64,000 nt of DNA from Notolepis coatsorum (taxonomy: Eukaryota; Chordata; Actinopteri; Aulopiformes; Paralepididae), in assembly GCA_963971535.1 (NCBI GenBank), contig OZ020591.1:19410290-19474289 (forward strand), written 5' to 3'. Shown here in pieces: positions 44,377 to 57,921 of the stretch. The notes beneath the pieces are model-generated. The model searched no databases, was not told the DNA's origin, and saw only the letters and a list, made by a program, of their open reading frames with translations. Every line of letters starts with the position of its first letter. Position 1 is the first letter of the stretch. The translations under genes were made by a program, and so were the position numbers.

Positions 44377-45253
44377 CTCATTGACCGCCACGCTCTTTTC
44401 CCATCTTTACTCAATAGCGCCAGCATTATTGACCATTTTAGCGATGTTTGCAGACCCATCGTGTGTTCTGTATTATAGCTATGGAGACAATAGTATGGCT
44501 CATTTGAAAGGCATTGTTCATAGTCCATCACTGACTAACCAGTTAATTTCTACATACTGTAGTTTGTTCACTATTACACGCTAAACATCGGCCCGTTCCA
44601 AAATAATCCAGTCTTTTTTCATAGATCGCGAGATATGAGGCGTTATATGCAATATGCCCAAATCATTCGGGTTGCTCGCTTGAAACCCAAAATACTTCCA
44701 AATCAAAGGTATATACCATGTACATATGTGTCATCACAAAATTATCAAGGGGGGGGGGGGGTCATTTTAACTCAATACTGCGATCGTTACCAAAAGTGCG
44801 TTTTAGGTCCGGTAAAATACGACACTGTGATCGGTACAAAAACATGTTTCAGGTTCGGTAAAATAGACATAGAATAGACCTTACCTTAGCCAGAAGGTAC
44901 TACAAAAAGAATAATCCCCAGTGATCCCATCGCCATCGCGATTACTCATGTATATGTGTATACTTGTTGTGTATAAGGGAAATAGGTTTAAGGCGATAAA
45001 ATCTCGTCGCTCTGTCCTCTGAAGGGGAGGAGTTCTTGCAAAATAAAATAAAAGTGTCCACACACTAAACTATCCCAGTTCAAAAGGTAGGCGATACTGC
45101 CACCTGGCAGGATTCGATCGTCATTGCAATTGTAACGTAGGCAGATGTGCCAGGGAGACCCAGGGAGCTCCGGCCGAGTGTCTAGAACGGGGATCAAAGG
45201 AAAAATATCAAAGGATCCAAAAACGAGTATATTCGTTTTTGGCGCAGAAAGAG
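44377..45253. mobile_element. piggyBac-like non-autonomous element (877 bp)
   Basis: Bounded by TTAA at 44373-44376 and 45254-45257. Ends CTCATTGACCGCCA and, inverted, CTCTTTCTGCGCCA. It is a separate subfamily: it lacks the 'gcagggctataac' block of the others. Confidence 0.75.
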
Positions 45254-45257
45254 TTAA

Positions 45258-46479
45258 TACCAAACCTGTCATATTATAACGTTCTGAAGGGTTTGGAGTC
45301 CAGACCTCAGCCTTGAACCTTGAGGTAAACATCTCCATGGGGTTATTCTGAGGCTGAAGTCACTCTTGTGTTTTCTCATAAATCAGAGTGAAACCACCAG
45401 CTGGCCGGTGCAGGCTCCTCTGCATGTACTGTTTGTCTTGCTAGATACTTTAGGGGCGCTTCATTTACCTTCCCCGAGACCAATGGGCCAAATCAGACCC
45501 AACTCACTGCAATGCAAACATTGCACAGATGGTGTGGTGTGGGGGGTGAGCTTTAATCAAGCGCATCTTGAGCATTCTGAATGGAAACTAACATTTCAGC
45601 GTGAATGGTCCGCAGGGACGTGCGTAGGACGGCTGGTCAGGTCTGTGTGGAGTTACTTGCCAGGTCAGAAGACAGACCTGCCTGTTGTATATATAGGCCT
45701 CCATCTGGCTCCAGCAACGAGTTGGCGCAAAATACCGTCACAGTCGTAGTGTGTGGCACTTTTTAAATACTTATTTCACAGTAGCTGCACTGTTGCTCCA
45801 CCCCACCGGGAGGAATTGCTGAGCAAATCCTGTGGTGCAGGATCCTGTGTGGTGCTAATGCAGGGTGGGAGGACGTTCACATTAGCCACCACTGAACTGG
45901 ATCTGAATCCAGATTAATCACCAGGTACATGCAGGCTATTTATATACTACTAGTTACTAGCTCTGGTGAGTTGGTGGACATAACATAAATTGGACAAGAT
46001 AAAGTGACATATTACGGATATAATGGACATGGACAAGAGACAGATTGAATGAAATCACACAGACATTTTAGCTTGTCGCACGAGAGCGCAGAATAATGTG
46101 CACATATGAGGAGGGAAGGTCTGCGTAACCGTGCGTAACCTTGTGTAACGGTGTGTAACCGTGCGTAACCATGTGTATCGGTGTTTCCACAGCTGGAAAT
46201 GATAGAACTCCCTGCGACAGGCAGCTACATCTTGTATTTGAATGTGGGCGTGATGACCTTAAACAACCTGCGCCGTACTAGATCAGACCGCCCCCCAAAG
46301 AAATGCTACCACTATAAACATGAATTAATTTGATTTGGATTCATTTTGAAAAATTATACATTTTTAGATCATGCCAGATGCATGTTTTGGGTCGGATATT
46401 TGGCCATTTTAATGTAGGTGTTAACATCACCTAAGGTAGGGAAATACCTGTGAACCTGGGGCTGTGTGGATCTGTAGGT
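45258..46479. other. No gene recognised
   Basis: Mixed sequence. A cagggacgtgcgtagg block at 45614 resembles a TIR end. Near 46120-46185 there is a short array of 10-11-bp 'cgtgcgtaac' units. The 127-codon + frame at 45366-45749 matches no known family. Confidence 0.35.
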
Positions 46480-47243
46480 GCTGTTGTTATATATAGGTAT
46501 TGTGTTGTTGTAAGATGCAGGCGTTGTTGTAAGATGCAGGTGCTGCTGTAAGATGCAGGTGTTGTTGTAAGATTCAGGTGTTGTTGTAAGATGCAGGTGC
46601 TGCTGTAAGATGCAGGTGCTGCTGTAAGATGCAGGTGCTGTTGTAAGATGCAGGTGTTGTTGTAAGATGCAGGTGTTGTTGTAAGATGCAGGTGTTGTTG
46701 TAAGATGCAGGTGTTGTAAGATGCAGGTGCTGCTGTAAGATGCAGGTGTTGTTGTAAGATGCAGGTGTTGTTGTAAGATGCAGGTGCTGTTGTAATTAGT
46801 GCTGTCAATCGATTAAAATATTTTACTCGATTAATCGCATGATTGTCCATAGTTAACTCGCGATTAATCGCATTTTTTTCCCTACCTTAAACGAAAATGT
46901 TTCAAGTTCCACGTTTTAATACTCTTATCAACATGCGAGTCAACGAATGCTTGCTTTATGCAGCCATTTAACACAAAAGGAGGACCCTCATGCATTGCAA
47001 ATTTGCATCAAATTCAAAACAGAGTGATGCACAAAATAACTTAAAAGAAAATAATAATTTGAACAATGAATAAAGTGTGCATGAAATAATAGGGGAAAGA
47101 AAACGTTAGGAACTTGTTACATTCACCCACACAAGGGCTGATTAATTACACACCCCCCCCCTCTCTCTCACACTCTCTTGCCCCTTCCTCATCTCTCTCA
47201 CCCCCCTCTCTCTCTATATCTCACACACACACACGCACGCACG

Positions 47244-47286
<43 letters not shown>

Positions 47287-47702
47287 ACGCACACACACAC
47301 GCACACACACACACACACTTCAGAAACAAAAATAGTATCAATGAGAGCATCAATAATACACCTGAGTGAAGTCTAGTAAAAAAAAAAAAAATCTTAAAAG
47401 TTAATCGTGAGTTAAAAGAAATAGTGGCGTTAATAGAATCGAGCGATAACGCGTTAATACCGCCTTAACTTTGACAGCCTTAGTTGTAAATAATATATAG
47501 GTGCTGTTGTAGGATGCAGGTGCTGTTGTAATATATAGGTGTTGTTGTAAGATGTGGTGCTGTTGTAAGATGTGGTGCTGTTGTAAGATGCAGGTGCTGT
47601 TGTAAGATGCAGGTGCTGTTGTAAGATGCAGGTGCTGTTGTAATATATAGGTGCTGTTGTAATATATAGGTGCTGTTGTAATATATAGGTGCTGTTGTAA
47701 GT
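46480..47702. repeat. 19/20-bp minisatellite split by a hAT MITE
   Basis: Unit gtgctgttgtaagatgcag, with tgttgt, ctgctgt and atatatag variants. About 16 copies left (46480-46796) and about 11 right (47483-47702) of the insert. Confidence 0.93.
46797..47482. mobile_element. hAT MITE (686 bp)
   Basis: Ends TAGTGCTGTCAATCGATT and, inverted, TAAGGCTGTCAAAGTTAAGG. Flanks gttgtaat (46789-46796) and gttgtaaa (47483-47490) match at 7 of 8. Contains a CA-rich run at 47222-47318. No transposase. Confidence 0.8.
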
Positions 47703-47984
47703 CATAAATGAGACCATAAATGATTCAGCTCTTTTGATGGTTGAGTTATCTACTACAGCATGCCAAGGAATAGGGTGTTATATTGCTGTATCATTATTTC
47801 CCCTCATCCCTACTAGTAGACATACTGTGTCATGTTGGAGAAGATGTTTATGGTTGTTATGGATCTTAACTCACAGTCATAGGAACATTGCATTGAAATT
47901 GGGCCCAGAACAGCATGACCTTTGTATTATGGAAGGAACTGATAAACAATTACAAAATAATCTCTGAGGGCATCATATTAGACC

Positions 47985-48078
47985 CAACACAGTCTCTGGA
48001 GTGAAACAGAAGGAAGCATTTTGTATAAAAGTATTCTGTACTTCTGTATGACAACTAATAAAGAACTTGAACTTGAGA
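47985..48078 (+). mobile_element. LINE 3' tail
   Basis: 'tattctgtacttctgtatga' then 'caactaataaagaacttgaa'. The reverse of the tail at 60068-60140. Confidence 0.65.
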
Positions 48079-48458
48079 CCCAATTTCAGCCATAAAAAAG
48101 TTAACCAGTCTGTGTTCCTGTACACACACTGTATTAGTATTTTTACTTTGTACCATACTTAAAAGGTCCACTATCTTATAAATGGCCTTTTCCAGTGGTT
48201 TGCATTGTTTTCTAGCAATGTGGGGTTGTACCAACACTGACTAGATGTGAAGTCTCTAGCCACTCCCGTTTCTTCAGTTCAGCTCAGACAAGAACCTCCC
48301 CCACTGAACCAAGCCATTCAGAATTGACTTGCTATCCTATTGCTAACGTATTGCTGCATAGCGTCGTTTTCTGGGATTAGACAGGATTACTCTAAAACTA
48401 TAGTCAAATTCACCACGGTATAAAACGGGAATGTATGGATGCATTTTTTTCCCCTTTA
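48079..48458. other. No feature recognised
   Basis: Unique-looking sequence; no exon. Confidence 0.4.
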
Positions 48459-48632
48459 ACACATATTGAACGATAGATAGTCGATGTCAAATGGGCCATA
48501 GTATTGTATCCATAGCTATAATATAGAATATGGTTATAGCCCTGCAAACACCGCCTAGTATTCCTATATTTTAGAGCGTCTGCCTTTTAACAACACATCA
48601 CGCATATCGCTGTGGCGTCCATAGTGTTAAAA
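48459..48632 (-). mobile_element. Fragment of a piggyBac-like element
   Basis: TTAA at 48457-48460, then 'gaacgatagatagtcgatgt', 'ggttatagccctgcaaa' and the end 'gcgtccatagtg' before TTAA. A shortened relative of 18759-19687. Confidence 0.6.
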
Positions 48633-48639
48633 GAAAAGA

Positions 48640-48960
48640 GTCAGGGCGGAAGGGGGAAAGGGGGTGGGCTACTTGGGAGCCGGGCCATGTTGCACGAAGG
48701 CAAGTGTGAACAGGTGGGTTTTTAGGTGGGTTTTGAAGAGGTTGATGGTGTCGGAGCCTCGGATGGAAGGGGAGAGGGAGTTCCACAGCCTGGGGGCAGC
48801 TACGGAGAAAGCTCGGTCTTTCTGATTATAGTCACAGGTCAACAGATTATACTGCATTTTGTAAACAACAAACATGAAACAAAGCTCTGTGGTCTGGAGC
48901 ACGTTTTGATGTAAATAAGTGGGAGGGGCCTGAGGGTGTCAAAGCCACTAATTGGCCTTG
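48640..48960 (-). mobile_element. LINE (L2/Maui-like) reverse-transcriptase end
   Basis: The - strand reads QKDRAFSVAAPRLWNSLSPS, then IRGSDTINLFKTHLKTHLFT and LAF, the usual C-terminus of fish L2-like LINEs. 5'-truncated. Confidence 0.75.
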
Positions 48961-48997
48961 TATGTTGTCACACCAGAACTCTGCTCTCTGATTGGCG

Positions 48998-50089
<1,092 letters not shown>

Positions 50090-50336
50090 ATGGTAAATGG
50101 TGCATTTATATAGCAGCTTTTATCCAAAGCACTTTACAATATTTGTTCCTCACATTCACCCATTCACTCACACATTCACACACCGACGGCAGAGGCAACC
50201 ATGCAAGGGTTAGAGCCTTAGAGGTTAAGTGTCTTGCTCAAGGACACTTCAACATGCTGCCCGGGAGGAGCGGGAATCAAACCGGGAACCTTCCGATTAC
50301 CAGACGACCGCTCTACCTCCTGAGCCACTGTATACT
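50090..50336 (-). mobile_element. tRNA-derived SINE, - strand
   Basis: Reversed, it has a tRNA head (cagtggctcaggaggtagag ... ggttcccggtttgattcccg) and the conserved core 'agtgtccttgagcaagacac', then the tail. A widespread fish SINE type, different from the 470-bp family. Confidence 0.85.
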
Positions 50337-50685
50337 CTATGACCCCTTCATACTACAAATCTATGACCCCTTTCATACTTCAACTATGACCGCTTTCATA
50401 CTTTAACTCTATGACCCCTTCATACAAACAAATCTATGACCCCTTTCATACTTCAACCATGACCCCTTTCATACTTTAAATATATGACCCCTTTCATACT
50501 TTAAATCTATGACCCCTTTCATACTTTAACTCTATGACCAACTTCATACTACAAATCTGTGACTGTAACCCCTTTCATACTTCAACTATGACCCTTTCAT
50601 ACTTTAACTCTATGACACCTTTCATACTTTAACTATATGACCCCTTTCATACTTTCAATCTATGACCCCTTTCATACTCACAATC
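50337..50685. repeat. About 24-bp minisatellite
   Basis: Units of tatgacccctttcatacttt plus aact, about 14 degenerate copies, starting where the SINE head ends. Confidence 0.9.
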
Positions 50686-50771
50686 CAGTTGAATTCCTAG
50701 AGGTACATATGTATACTGTACAACTACTAATTTGCTTTGGCGGACACATACATTGAGCAAATTAAACAGAC

Positions 50772-51347
50772 TGTGAGGATGGGGGGTTCTTGCGGAGCCC
50801 AATAGCAAAACACAGGAGGAGAGAATGGAGCGGTTTAGGGTTCTTTAATTATTCTTCCCAACCAAGCAGAGTATAACAGGAATGTGAAACAGGAATGTGA
50901 ACAACACGGAGGTTATAATGTTCTTGGGGGGAAGAAGAATGAGAGCAGGTGCACTTCAGTGCAGCTGTCGGCAGCGAGAGAGAGAGGACACAGGTCTTGC
51001 GCTTGAGAGCGAGCAGGAGTCCTCTTTGCGGGGCTCGAGAGCGTCAGGGTGGAAGGATGCTGGGGCTCGAGACGTCAGGGTGGAAGGACGCTGGGGCTCG
51101 AGACATCAGGGTGGAAGGGCGCTGGAGCGAAGTCCTGGGGCACAAGAAACAGAAGGTTAGGGCAAGCATAAACAGGGGTAGTTACAGCTGGTCTTCAGGT
51201 AGCGTCGTCGTACCTCGGTAGGCAGTTTAACACTGCGACGTCGGATGACGGGATCTGCCAGTTGAAGTAGGGAACGCTTGATGAGGTGATCTCTTGCAGC
51301 CGCGCTGATTGCCCCTCATCTGGCAGACTCGAGCTCCGATCGTGACA
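50772..51347 (-). mobile_element. Solo LTR (576 bp)
   Basis: A fossil LTR. On the - strand it reads TGTCACGATCGGAGC to CCATCCTCACA. Flanked by the 5-bp duplication CAGAC (50767-50771, 51348-51352). Contains a GAGAGCGTCAGGGTGGAAGG-type short repeat, three copies, near 51035-51125. No internal region. Confidence 0.72.
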
Positions 51348-51446
51348 CAGACATAATATACATAGTAAAGGACAAGAGATTTTTACATAACATACACAAT
51401 GGGCCTTATTCACGAAGCAATATAAGAATAGATTTCCTCTTATTTT

Positions 51447-54400
51447 TGTAATGGTCCACCTGTCCTGAGGTTTTCCCCTGCCCTTCACTCGCCTCCACCT
51501 TTGCACAGACTTTCCCCTGCTCCTCACTTGCCCCCACCTTTGCACAGACTTTCCCCTGCTCCTCACTCGCCCCCATCTTTGCCACCTACTGGACAGATGC
51601 TGTCATTGCTCCTCCTCCATTTATGTGTTGTTAAAGTGTCAGTGTTTTTGTGTTTTCTCCCCATTTTGCTGTCGCTCCCTGTATATCTGTTACCCTCTGT
51701 GCTCCCGTGTTTTTGTTAAGTGTTATGTTCCTAGTTGTTAGTTATTTGCGTTGTTGTATGATTGTTGTTATGTTTACTCTGTCTAGTGTTCAGTCTTTTC
51801 TTGTGTCTATTTCCTTCCTGGTTGTCTCTCTCCCCATGTGTATCTCGTTTTGCTGATTGCCCTTCTGTGTCTCATGTGTGTTAATTGTTCCCCCTATATC
51901 TGTTGTGCCTTCCCTGCCCTCCAGTGTCGGTTCATTGTTTGTGTTCATGGTCTGTTTGCTGTCTGTTTGCTGTCTGTTGTTGTCGATGTCCATGTTCTGT
52001 CAGTTACTCTGTTCCTGTGATCCTGTGACTCCCTATCCAGTATTTTGTAGTAAGTGTTTCCAGTGTTAATGTTCTTTGTTCTCCATCTTTGTTTTCGTGT
52101 TACAGTTCGTTTTTGGTTAGTGCTTTGTTTGTAGATTAGTTTGTTTGTTTTCCCTACCAGCTCTGCTGTGGTTCTTAGTTATTTGGTTTATGTTTTTGTC
52201 CTCTGCCAGCTATTGCTGTGCTACCCCTGTCTTGTTGCACCAAGTAAAGGCTCATTTTGATATACTTCACCCCTGGCTCCTCGTCTCGTTCTGCCTATTG
52301 CCCTTTCTCTTCATCCTGTTCTGCGCTTGGGTCCTCCGCCAACACTATCCCTAACATTATGAACTGACCAGAATTGGACCCAGCGAACAGGACAAGGGAG
52401 GCCTTGAGCACCCTGGCTGTCCTCGCCATGGGCGAGGTTGATTCCTTCTCCTTGGAGGAGAAGAGGGCCACCCTGTGTCTGGTCTACTCGGTCAGAGAGT
52501 GGAACCCTGAGCCGACCCCACAGCTGGACAAGTACCTGAGGACCTGGATAGAGTGCCTATTCCAGCCTCCAGTCTCCAGCCAAGCCTCTACTGCTGGCAA
52601 GGCCTCAACTGCCAGCATGGTCCCGACTGCTGGTAAGGCCTCTACTGCCAGCATGGCTTCAGTGGTTAGCTTAGCCTCAACTGCTAGCATAGCTACTGCT
52701 AGTACAGTCCCTACTGCTAGCGTAGCTTCCACAGCTAGCACGGCCTCCACTGCTAGCACAGCCCCTACTGCTAGTACCTACTGCTAGCGTAGCATCGTCA
52801 GCTAGCCTGTTCCCCACTGCTAGGACTGCCCCTTCAGCTAGCAAGGTCAGTTTGCCAGGAGCCGCTCTGTTGGCTAATCCCTTGGTTTCCATGGCTAGCA
52901 CAGCCCCTACTGCTAGTTCAGTCCCTACTGCTAGCATAACTTTGTCAGCTAGCCTGTTCCCCACAGCTAGGACTGCCCCTTCAGCTAGCTTGTTCCCTAC
53001 AGCTAGCACAGCCTCTACTGCTAGCTTAGCTTCTACTGCTAGTACAGTTTCTACTGCTAGCGTAGCTTCCACAGCTAGCCAGGCCTCCACTGCTAGCGTA
53101 GCTACTGCGTCTAGCCAGGCCTCCACAGCTAGCACAGTCCCTACTGCTAGTGTAGCTTCGTCAGCTAGCTCGTCCCCTATGGCTAGGAGAGCACTCTGTG
53201 TGGGCTCCTTAGCCCCTACTGCTTGCCTACCCCCTACAGCTAGAACGGCCCCTTCAGCTAGCTTGTCTCCCACAGCTAGGACTGCCCCTTCAGCTAGCTT
53301 GTTCCCTGCAGCTAGTAGTTCTCCGAAGGCTAGCAAGACTCGGAAGGCTAGCAAAGCCCTTACAGCTAGCAAAACGTCTGCAGCTAGCAGAACCTCTACA
53401 GCTAGCATGACCTCAGCTGCTAGTGTAGCCCCGGCTGCTCCTGTCCCTGCTCCGGCTCCCGGGGAGACCCCGACTCCTGGTCCGGGTCATGCTTTTGCTC
53501 CGGTTCCTGGGGAGTCACCAGCTCCCGGTTCTGCTTCTATGCCTGGTCCGGCCTCTATGCCTGGCCCAGCCTCTACGCCTGGTCCGGCCCCTACGCCTGG
53601 CCTGGCCTCTACGCCTGAGTTCGGTTCTACGCCCGGTCCGGCTCCCCCGCCTGGCCCAGCCACTACGCCCAGGTCTGCTTCAACGCCTGGTCCCGGTCCC
53701 ACGTCTGGTCCTGCCCCCAAGTCCAGGTCCGCGTCTATGTCTGGTCCCGGCTCTACATCTGGTCCCGGCTCCTCGTCTGGTCCCGCCTCTACGTCCGGGT
53801 CTGCTTCTACGTCTGGTCCCGACTCCTCATCTGGTCCCGCCTCTACGTCCGGGTCTGCTCCTATGTCTGGTCCCGACTCCTCGTCTGGTCCCGCCTCTAC
53901 GTCCAGGTCTGCTTCTACGTCTGGTCCCAGCTCCCCATCTGGTCCCGCCTCAGCACCCGGTCCTGCTTCTTCGCCTGGTCCCGGTTCTGCGCCTGGTCCA
54001 GTTCTACGCCATGGTCTGCACCGTGGTCTATGCCGTGGTCTGCGCCGAGGCCCACGTCTGGGTCTGCGCCGAGGTCTACGCCTGGAGGCACTCCTGTCCG
54101 GGGTCCTACACCGGGTCCCGTTTCCGGGGGGACCCCAGCCCCAGGTCCTACTCCTGGGCTGTCGCCTCAGCCCCCCTGCTCCAGCCCCCCCTCGTCGGCC
54201 CTCCGTCCCCGTTTCCAGTCCCCCTGATCCTGTGTCGCGTTCTCCCTTCTCCAGACCCCTCTCCGGTCCTGTTCCCTGGCCCCCCTTCTATGCCCCTCCT
54301 GGGTTCTTTTCTCCACCCCCGTGCTCCAGTTCTCCTCGGCCCCCCAGCCCCAGTCCCATTGGTCCTTTCCCCTGGCCCCCCTACTCCAGCCCCTTTCCTC

Positions 54401-55422
54401 AGCCCCCCTTCTCCTATGCCCCTCCAAGGTTTTTGTCACCGCCCCCCTGCCCCAGGGCCCCCCATCCTAGCCCTGTTCGTCCTGACCTTTTCCCCGGACT
54501 CTCCCTGTGTTCACCCTCCCTGGATCCCGGCCCCCGTCTTGCCCGTCCCCGGGTGGTCTTATGGGCCGTCTGGTAGCCGTCCCTTGAGGGGGGAGAACTG
54601 TAAGGGTCCACCTGTCCTGAGGTTTTCCCCTGCCCTTAACTCGCCCCCACCTTTGCACAGACTTTCCCATGCTCCTCACTTGCCCCCACCTTCGCACAGA
54701 CTTTCCCCTGCTCCTCACTCGCCTCTTTGCCACCTACTGGACAGATGCTGCCATTGCTCCTTCTCCATTTATGTGTTGTTAAAGTGTCAGTGTTTTTGTG
54801 TTTTCTCCCCATTTTGCTGTTGCTCCCTGTATATCTGTTACCCTCTGTGCTCCCGTGTTTTTGTTAAGTGTTATGTTCCTAGTTGTTAGTTCTTTGTGTT
54901 GTTGTAGGATTGTTGTTATGTTTACTCTGTCTAGTGTTCAGTCTTTTCTTGTGTGTTTCCTTCCTGGTTGTCTCTCTCCCCATGTGTGTCTCGTTTTACT
55001 GATTGCCCTGCTGTGTCTCATGTGTGTTAATTGTTCCCCCTATATCTGTTGTGCCTTCCCTGCCCTCCAGTGTCGGTTCATTGTTTGCGTTCATGGTCTG
55101 TTTGCTGTTGCTATTCCTGTCGATGCCTATGTTCTGTCAGTTACTCTGTTCCTGTGATCCTGTGACTCCCTATCCAGTATTTTGTAGTAAGTGTTTCCAG
55201 TGTTAGTGTTCTTTGTTCTCCATCTTTGTTTTCGTGTTACAGTTCGTTTTTGGTTAGTGCTTTGTTTGTAGATTAGTTTGTTTTCCCTACCCCTGTCTTG
55301 TTGCACCAAGTAAAGGCTCATTTTGATATACTTCACCCCTGGCTCCTCGTCTCGTTCTGCCTATTGCCTTTTCTCCTCGTCCTGTTCTGCGCGTGGGTCC
55401 TCCGCCAACACTATCCCTAACA
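51447..55422 (+). mobile_element. LTR retrotransposon without a recognisable pol region
   Basis: A fossil with two LTRs, 51447-52356 (910 bp) and 54599-55422 (824 bp), both running TGTAA...GGTCCACCTGTCC to CCCTAACA and clearly alike along their length, so the insertion is fairly recent. Flanked by ATTTT (51442-51446, 55423-55427). A purine tract (gaggggggagaa) precedes the right LTR. The 2.2-kb inside begins with a gag-like leader whose first residues resemble the MDPA start of Ty3-type gag, then becomes Ala/Ser/Thr and Pro/Gly-rich repeat. No protease, reverse transcriptase or integrase was seen, so it looks non-autonomous (Ty3/gypsy-derived). Confidence 0.88.
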
Positions 55423-55706
55423 ATTTTGTTCTTAACTAGCATTTTTTCTTATTTTGTTCTTACCTGGGATTCAGCAATGTTTTCTTATTTTTGCTTTTCT
55501 CTTAGGCAAGACCAAATTCTAAGAGTGGTCGAGAGCACTCTTACCCAGATAAGAAACTGGGTAAGAGTATTTCTGAGTTTATAAACTCAGAAAATAAAAA
55601 AAAGCCTACCATTGGTCAATTGCCCCCAAATATGACTTTAAAAACTCAGAACTTATTGCGTGCATTCTGCTTCTGAAATGGATTATATGGCTGTTAGAAC
55701 AGTTAG

Positions 55707-56021
55707 ATGCTCTGGCAGGCTGTACGCATAGAATGCAGATTTAGAGATCTTCTAGATCTATTTGCAGAGCCAGATGAGTGGCTTCTTAGCCGTTTCAGAT
55801 GGCCAAGAGTGGTCCTTTTCGATGTATGCAATACTAGTCTGGAGCCTCAACTTAGATACAACACACGCCGGTCAAATCCTGTGCCTCCACACCTACAAGT
55901 TCTGAGCGCACTCAGGGTTTTAGCCACAGGGACCTTTCAGAGAGAGATGGGTGACAGGACCAGTATTTCCCAACATACTGCCCGATTGGCTCTTGACAAG
56001 CGTGCAGTTGTTCAGTATTGA
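55707..56021 (+). pseudogene. Harbinger transposase (HARBI1-like) N-terminal fragment
   Basis: 105 codons reading FRDLLDLFAEPDEWLLSRFR, then WPRVVLFDVCNTSLEPQLRY, NTRRSNPVPPHLQVLSALRV and LATGTFQREMGDRTSISQHT. This matches the region before the catalytic core in HARBI1-like transposases (RR...P..QVL.AL.....G.FQ..MGD..GIS). It stops before the DDE motif, and the sequence that follows is LINE-derived. Dead remnant of the surrounding element. Confidence 0.82.
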
Positions 56022-56221
56022 CAAAGCCTACTTTGCTGGAACGATTAATTTTGCACGTATACAGTACGTGTGTGTGTGCGCTTGTGCGCTGAGAGGCTGC
56101 CTCATTAAGCCGTTTTTATATTTATTTATTTATGGAGCATTTATTTATCCACTCTGGTTGGATGGTGTATTGTACTTGTGCTGTATAATAGATAGATGGA
56201 TAGATTTAGATGGATAATTTT

Positions 56222-57265
56222 ATTGCAATTTCAACACATGGTTGATTGGGATTTGTCTCTGTGCAATGCTCATTACATCATAAAACAGTGTAAACACATA
56301 CAATATAAAAACATACAAGAATACATACAATGCAATCCATGAAGTAGAAGTATTTCACAAACATAAAAAAAAAAAAAATGCTACAGTGCATAAAAGAGCT
56401 CAGTGCTCCATTTAAAGTGCATAATATTGCCTTAAAGTGCCTGTCGGCTAGTGCTAGCCCTTATAGTACAAAGTGCCTGTGCATTAGGGCTTGAGTTCAG
56501 GTGACGGACAACCTCGGGATATATTCTTAAAACGAGATGTCCTACACCTGAGACTTTGGAGTCTTCTATCAGAGGGAAGGGGATTAAAGAGGTAGTAAGC
56601 AGGGTGAGAGGGGTCACCAATCAGCTTCTCCCCTTTCCGCCTGCTGTGTGTGGCATATGGAGGCCACAGAAGGAAGATCACAGCCAATGATTTTTGACGC
56701 CGTGCGTACAGTTCTTTCTAGCTGTCCCCCATCATGGACGGTTGTGTTTCTGTACCACACCACCGTCACTGAAAAGGTGAGGATGCTCTGTAGAAGTTGA
56801 GCAGCGCCTCCCTGGACACACCAACCTTTTTAAGTTGGCGCAGGGAGTGGAGCCTCTGGTGGGCCTTGCTGATTATCAGACTCAGAATCAGAAAGGTCTT
56901 TATTGCCAAGTATACTTTTCACATACAAGGAATTTGCTTTGGATGTTACTGGTGCAACATTAGCGGACAGACATTAACAGACAGATAATACAATAAAGAG
57001 GTGGAGTAAAGTAAAATGAAATATGAGCTAAGTTAAGCACAATAGAATAATATATTTATGAAATAAAATACAATTATATACACTAATTAGAATGAAGTAA
57101 CAAAACAGTGGGCAAGTATATCGTCCAGTAGGGTGTGTTAATGTAACACATTGGGGGGGGGGGGGTGCCAAGGAATTTAAAACGATCTACTCTCTCCACC
57201 TGCTGGCCATTTATGAACAGAGGAGGGTGGACTGCCTCCCCACGCCAGAAGTCAACTATAATAAC
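56222..57265 (-). mobile_element. LINE-derived remnants
   Basis: The - strand holds the text of a common fish LINE: 'gaatcagaaaggtctttatt' tail at 56885-56910, the block 'cgcctccctggacacaccaa' before it, and the 'gtggactgcctccccacgcc' region at about 57226. The frames are broken. A poly-G run lies at 57153-57165. Confidence 0.55.
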
Positions 57266-57559
57266 AATACATTTGAATATAATCTAATTGTGAGATCAGT
57301 CGCAAATCGCTTCCGCGCTACCTGTTGAATGGATCAGCATGGACTGCAGACTGGAGGCAATGCCGAACCCTCTCAAGCTGTTTTGCACACCGCCCTCGCC
57401 GTTGTGCACACGCCTCATTCGCCTTATAAGGAGCTGGTGGGGCGTGTCTGTATGCAAATGTATCAACGAGAATGCGCATTTCAGTTTAAGCATGAGTGGG
57501 ATTCATCATTCAAGACACCTGGGTAATAACAGATTTGGATGTTAAGAACGGGTTGATGG

Positions 57560-57921
57560 GGGCAGTATTAGGGGGTGGGAAAGCCGGTGGGTGGGGATCG
57601 GACGTTGTGGACAGCGACTCCTACAGGTCGGTTGGTGCGCCTGTACAGCAGAATCAGGAAGTATCGGGGGCAGCGTGAGCCTCCCATGCGTTACTTTACT
57701 CCTCGCCACTGAGAGATCGTGCTGTGCAGGTGCAAAAGATGCGACGGCTGCCTCCTCGTGTACCAGAGGGGACACGTGATGCAAGGCTTCGTCCACATTG
57801 CAGCCGACCAGTGGGAGGCATGGTCTAGAAACGTTCGAGACAGGGGAGGGAATAATTGGATAATACGAAATTGGGATGGGAGAAAAATAGAAAATGGGGA
57901 GAAAAAAGTAGATAAAAAAAA
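57560..57921 (+). mobile_element. tRNA-derived SINE lacking its tRNA head
   Basis: Body and tail of the 470-bp SINE family (gggtgggaaagccggtgggt onward). Flanked by the perfect 16-bp duplication aagaacgggttgatgg (57544-57559, 57922-57937). The first about 110 bp with boxes A and B are missing. Confidence 0.88.

Noticed and set aside
45366-45749. 127-codon + strand ORF
   Set aside because: No family resemblance and mixed composition; starts in a repeat-like patch. Kept only as a note in the region entry.
52677-53408. 243-codon - strand ORF with LAVEAVLAVE runs
   Set aside because: Antisense shadow of the Ala/Ser repeat inside the LTR element.
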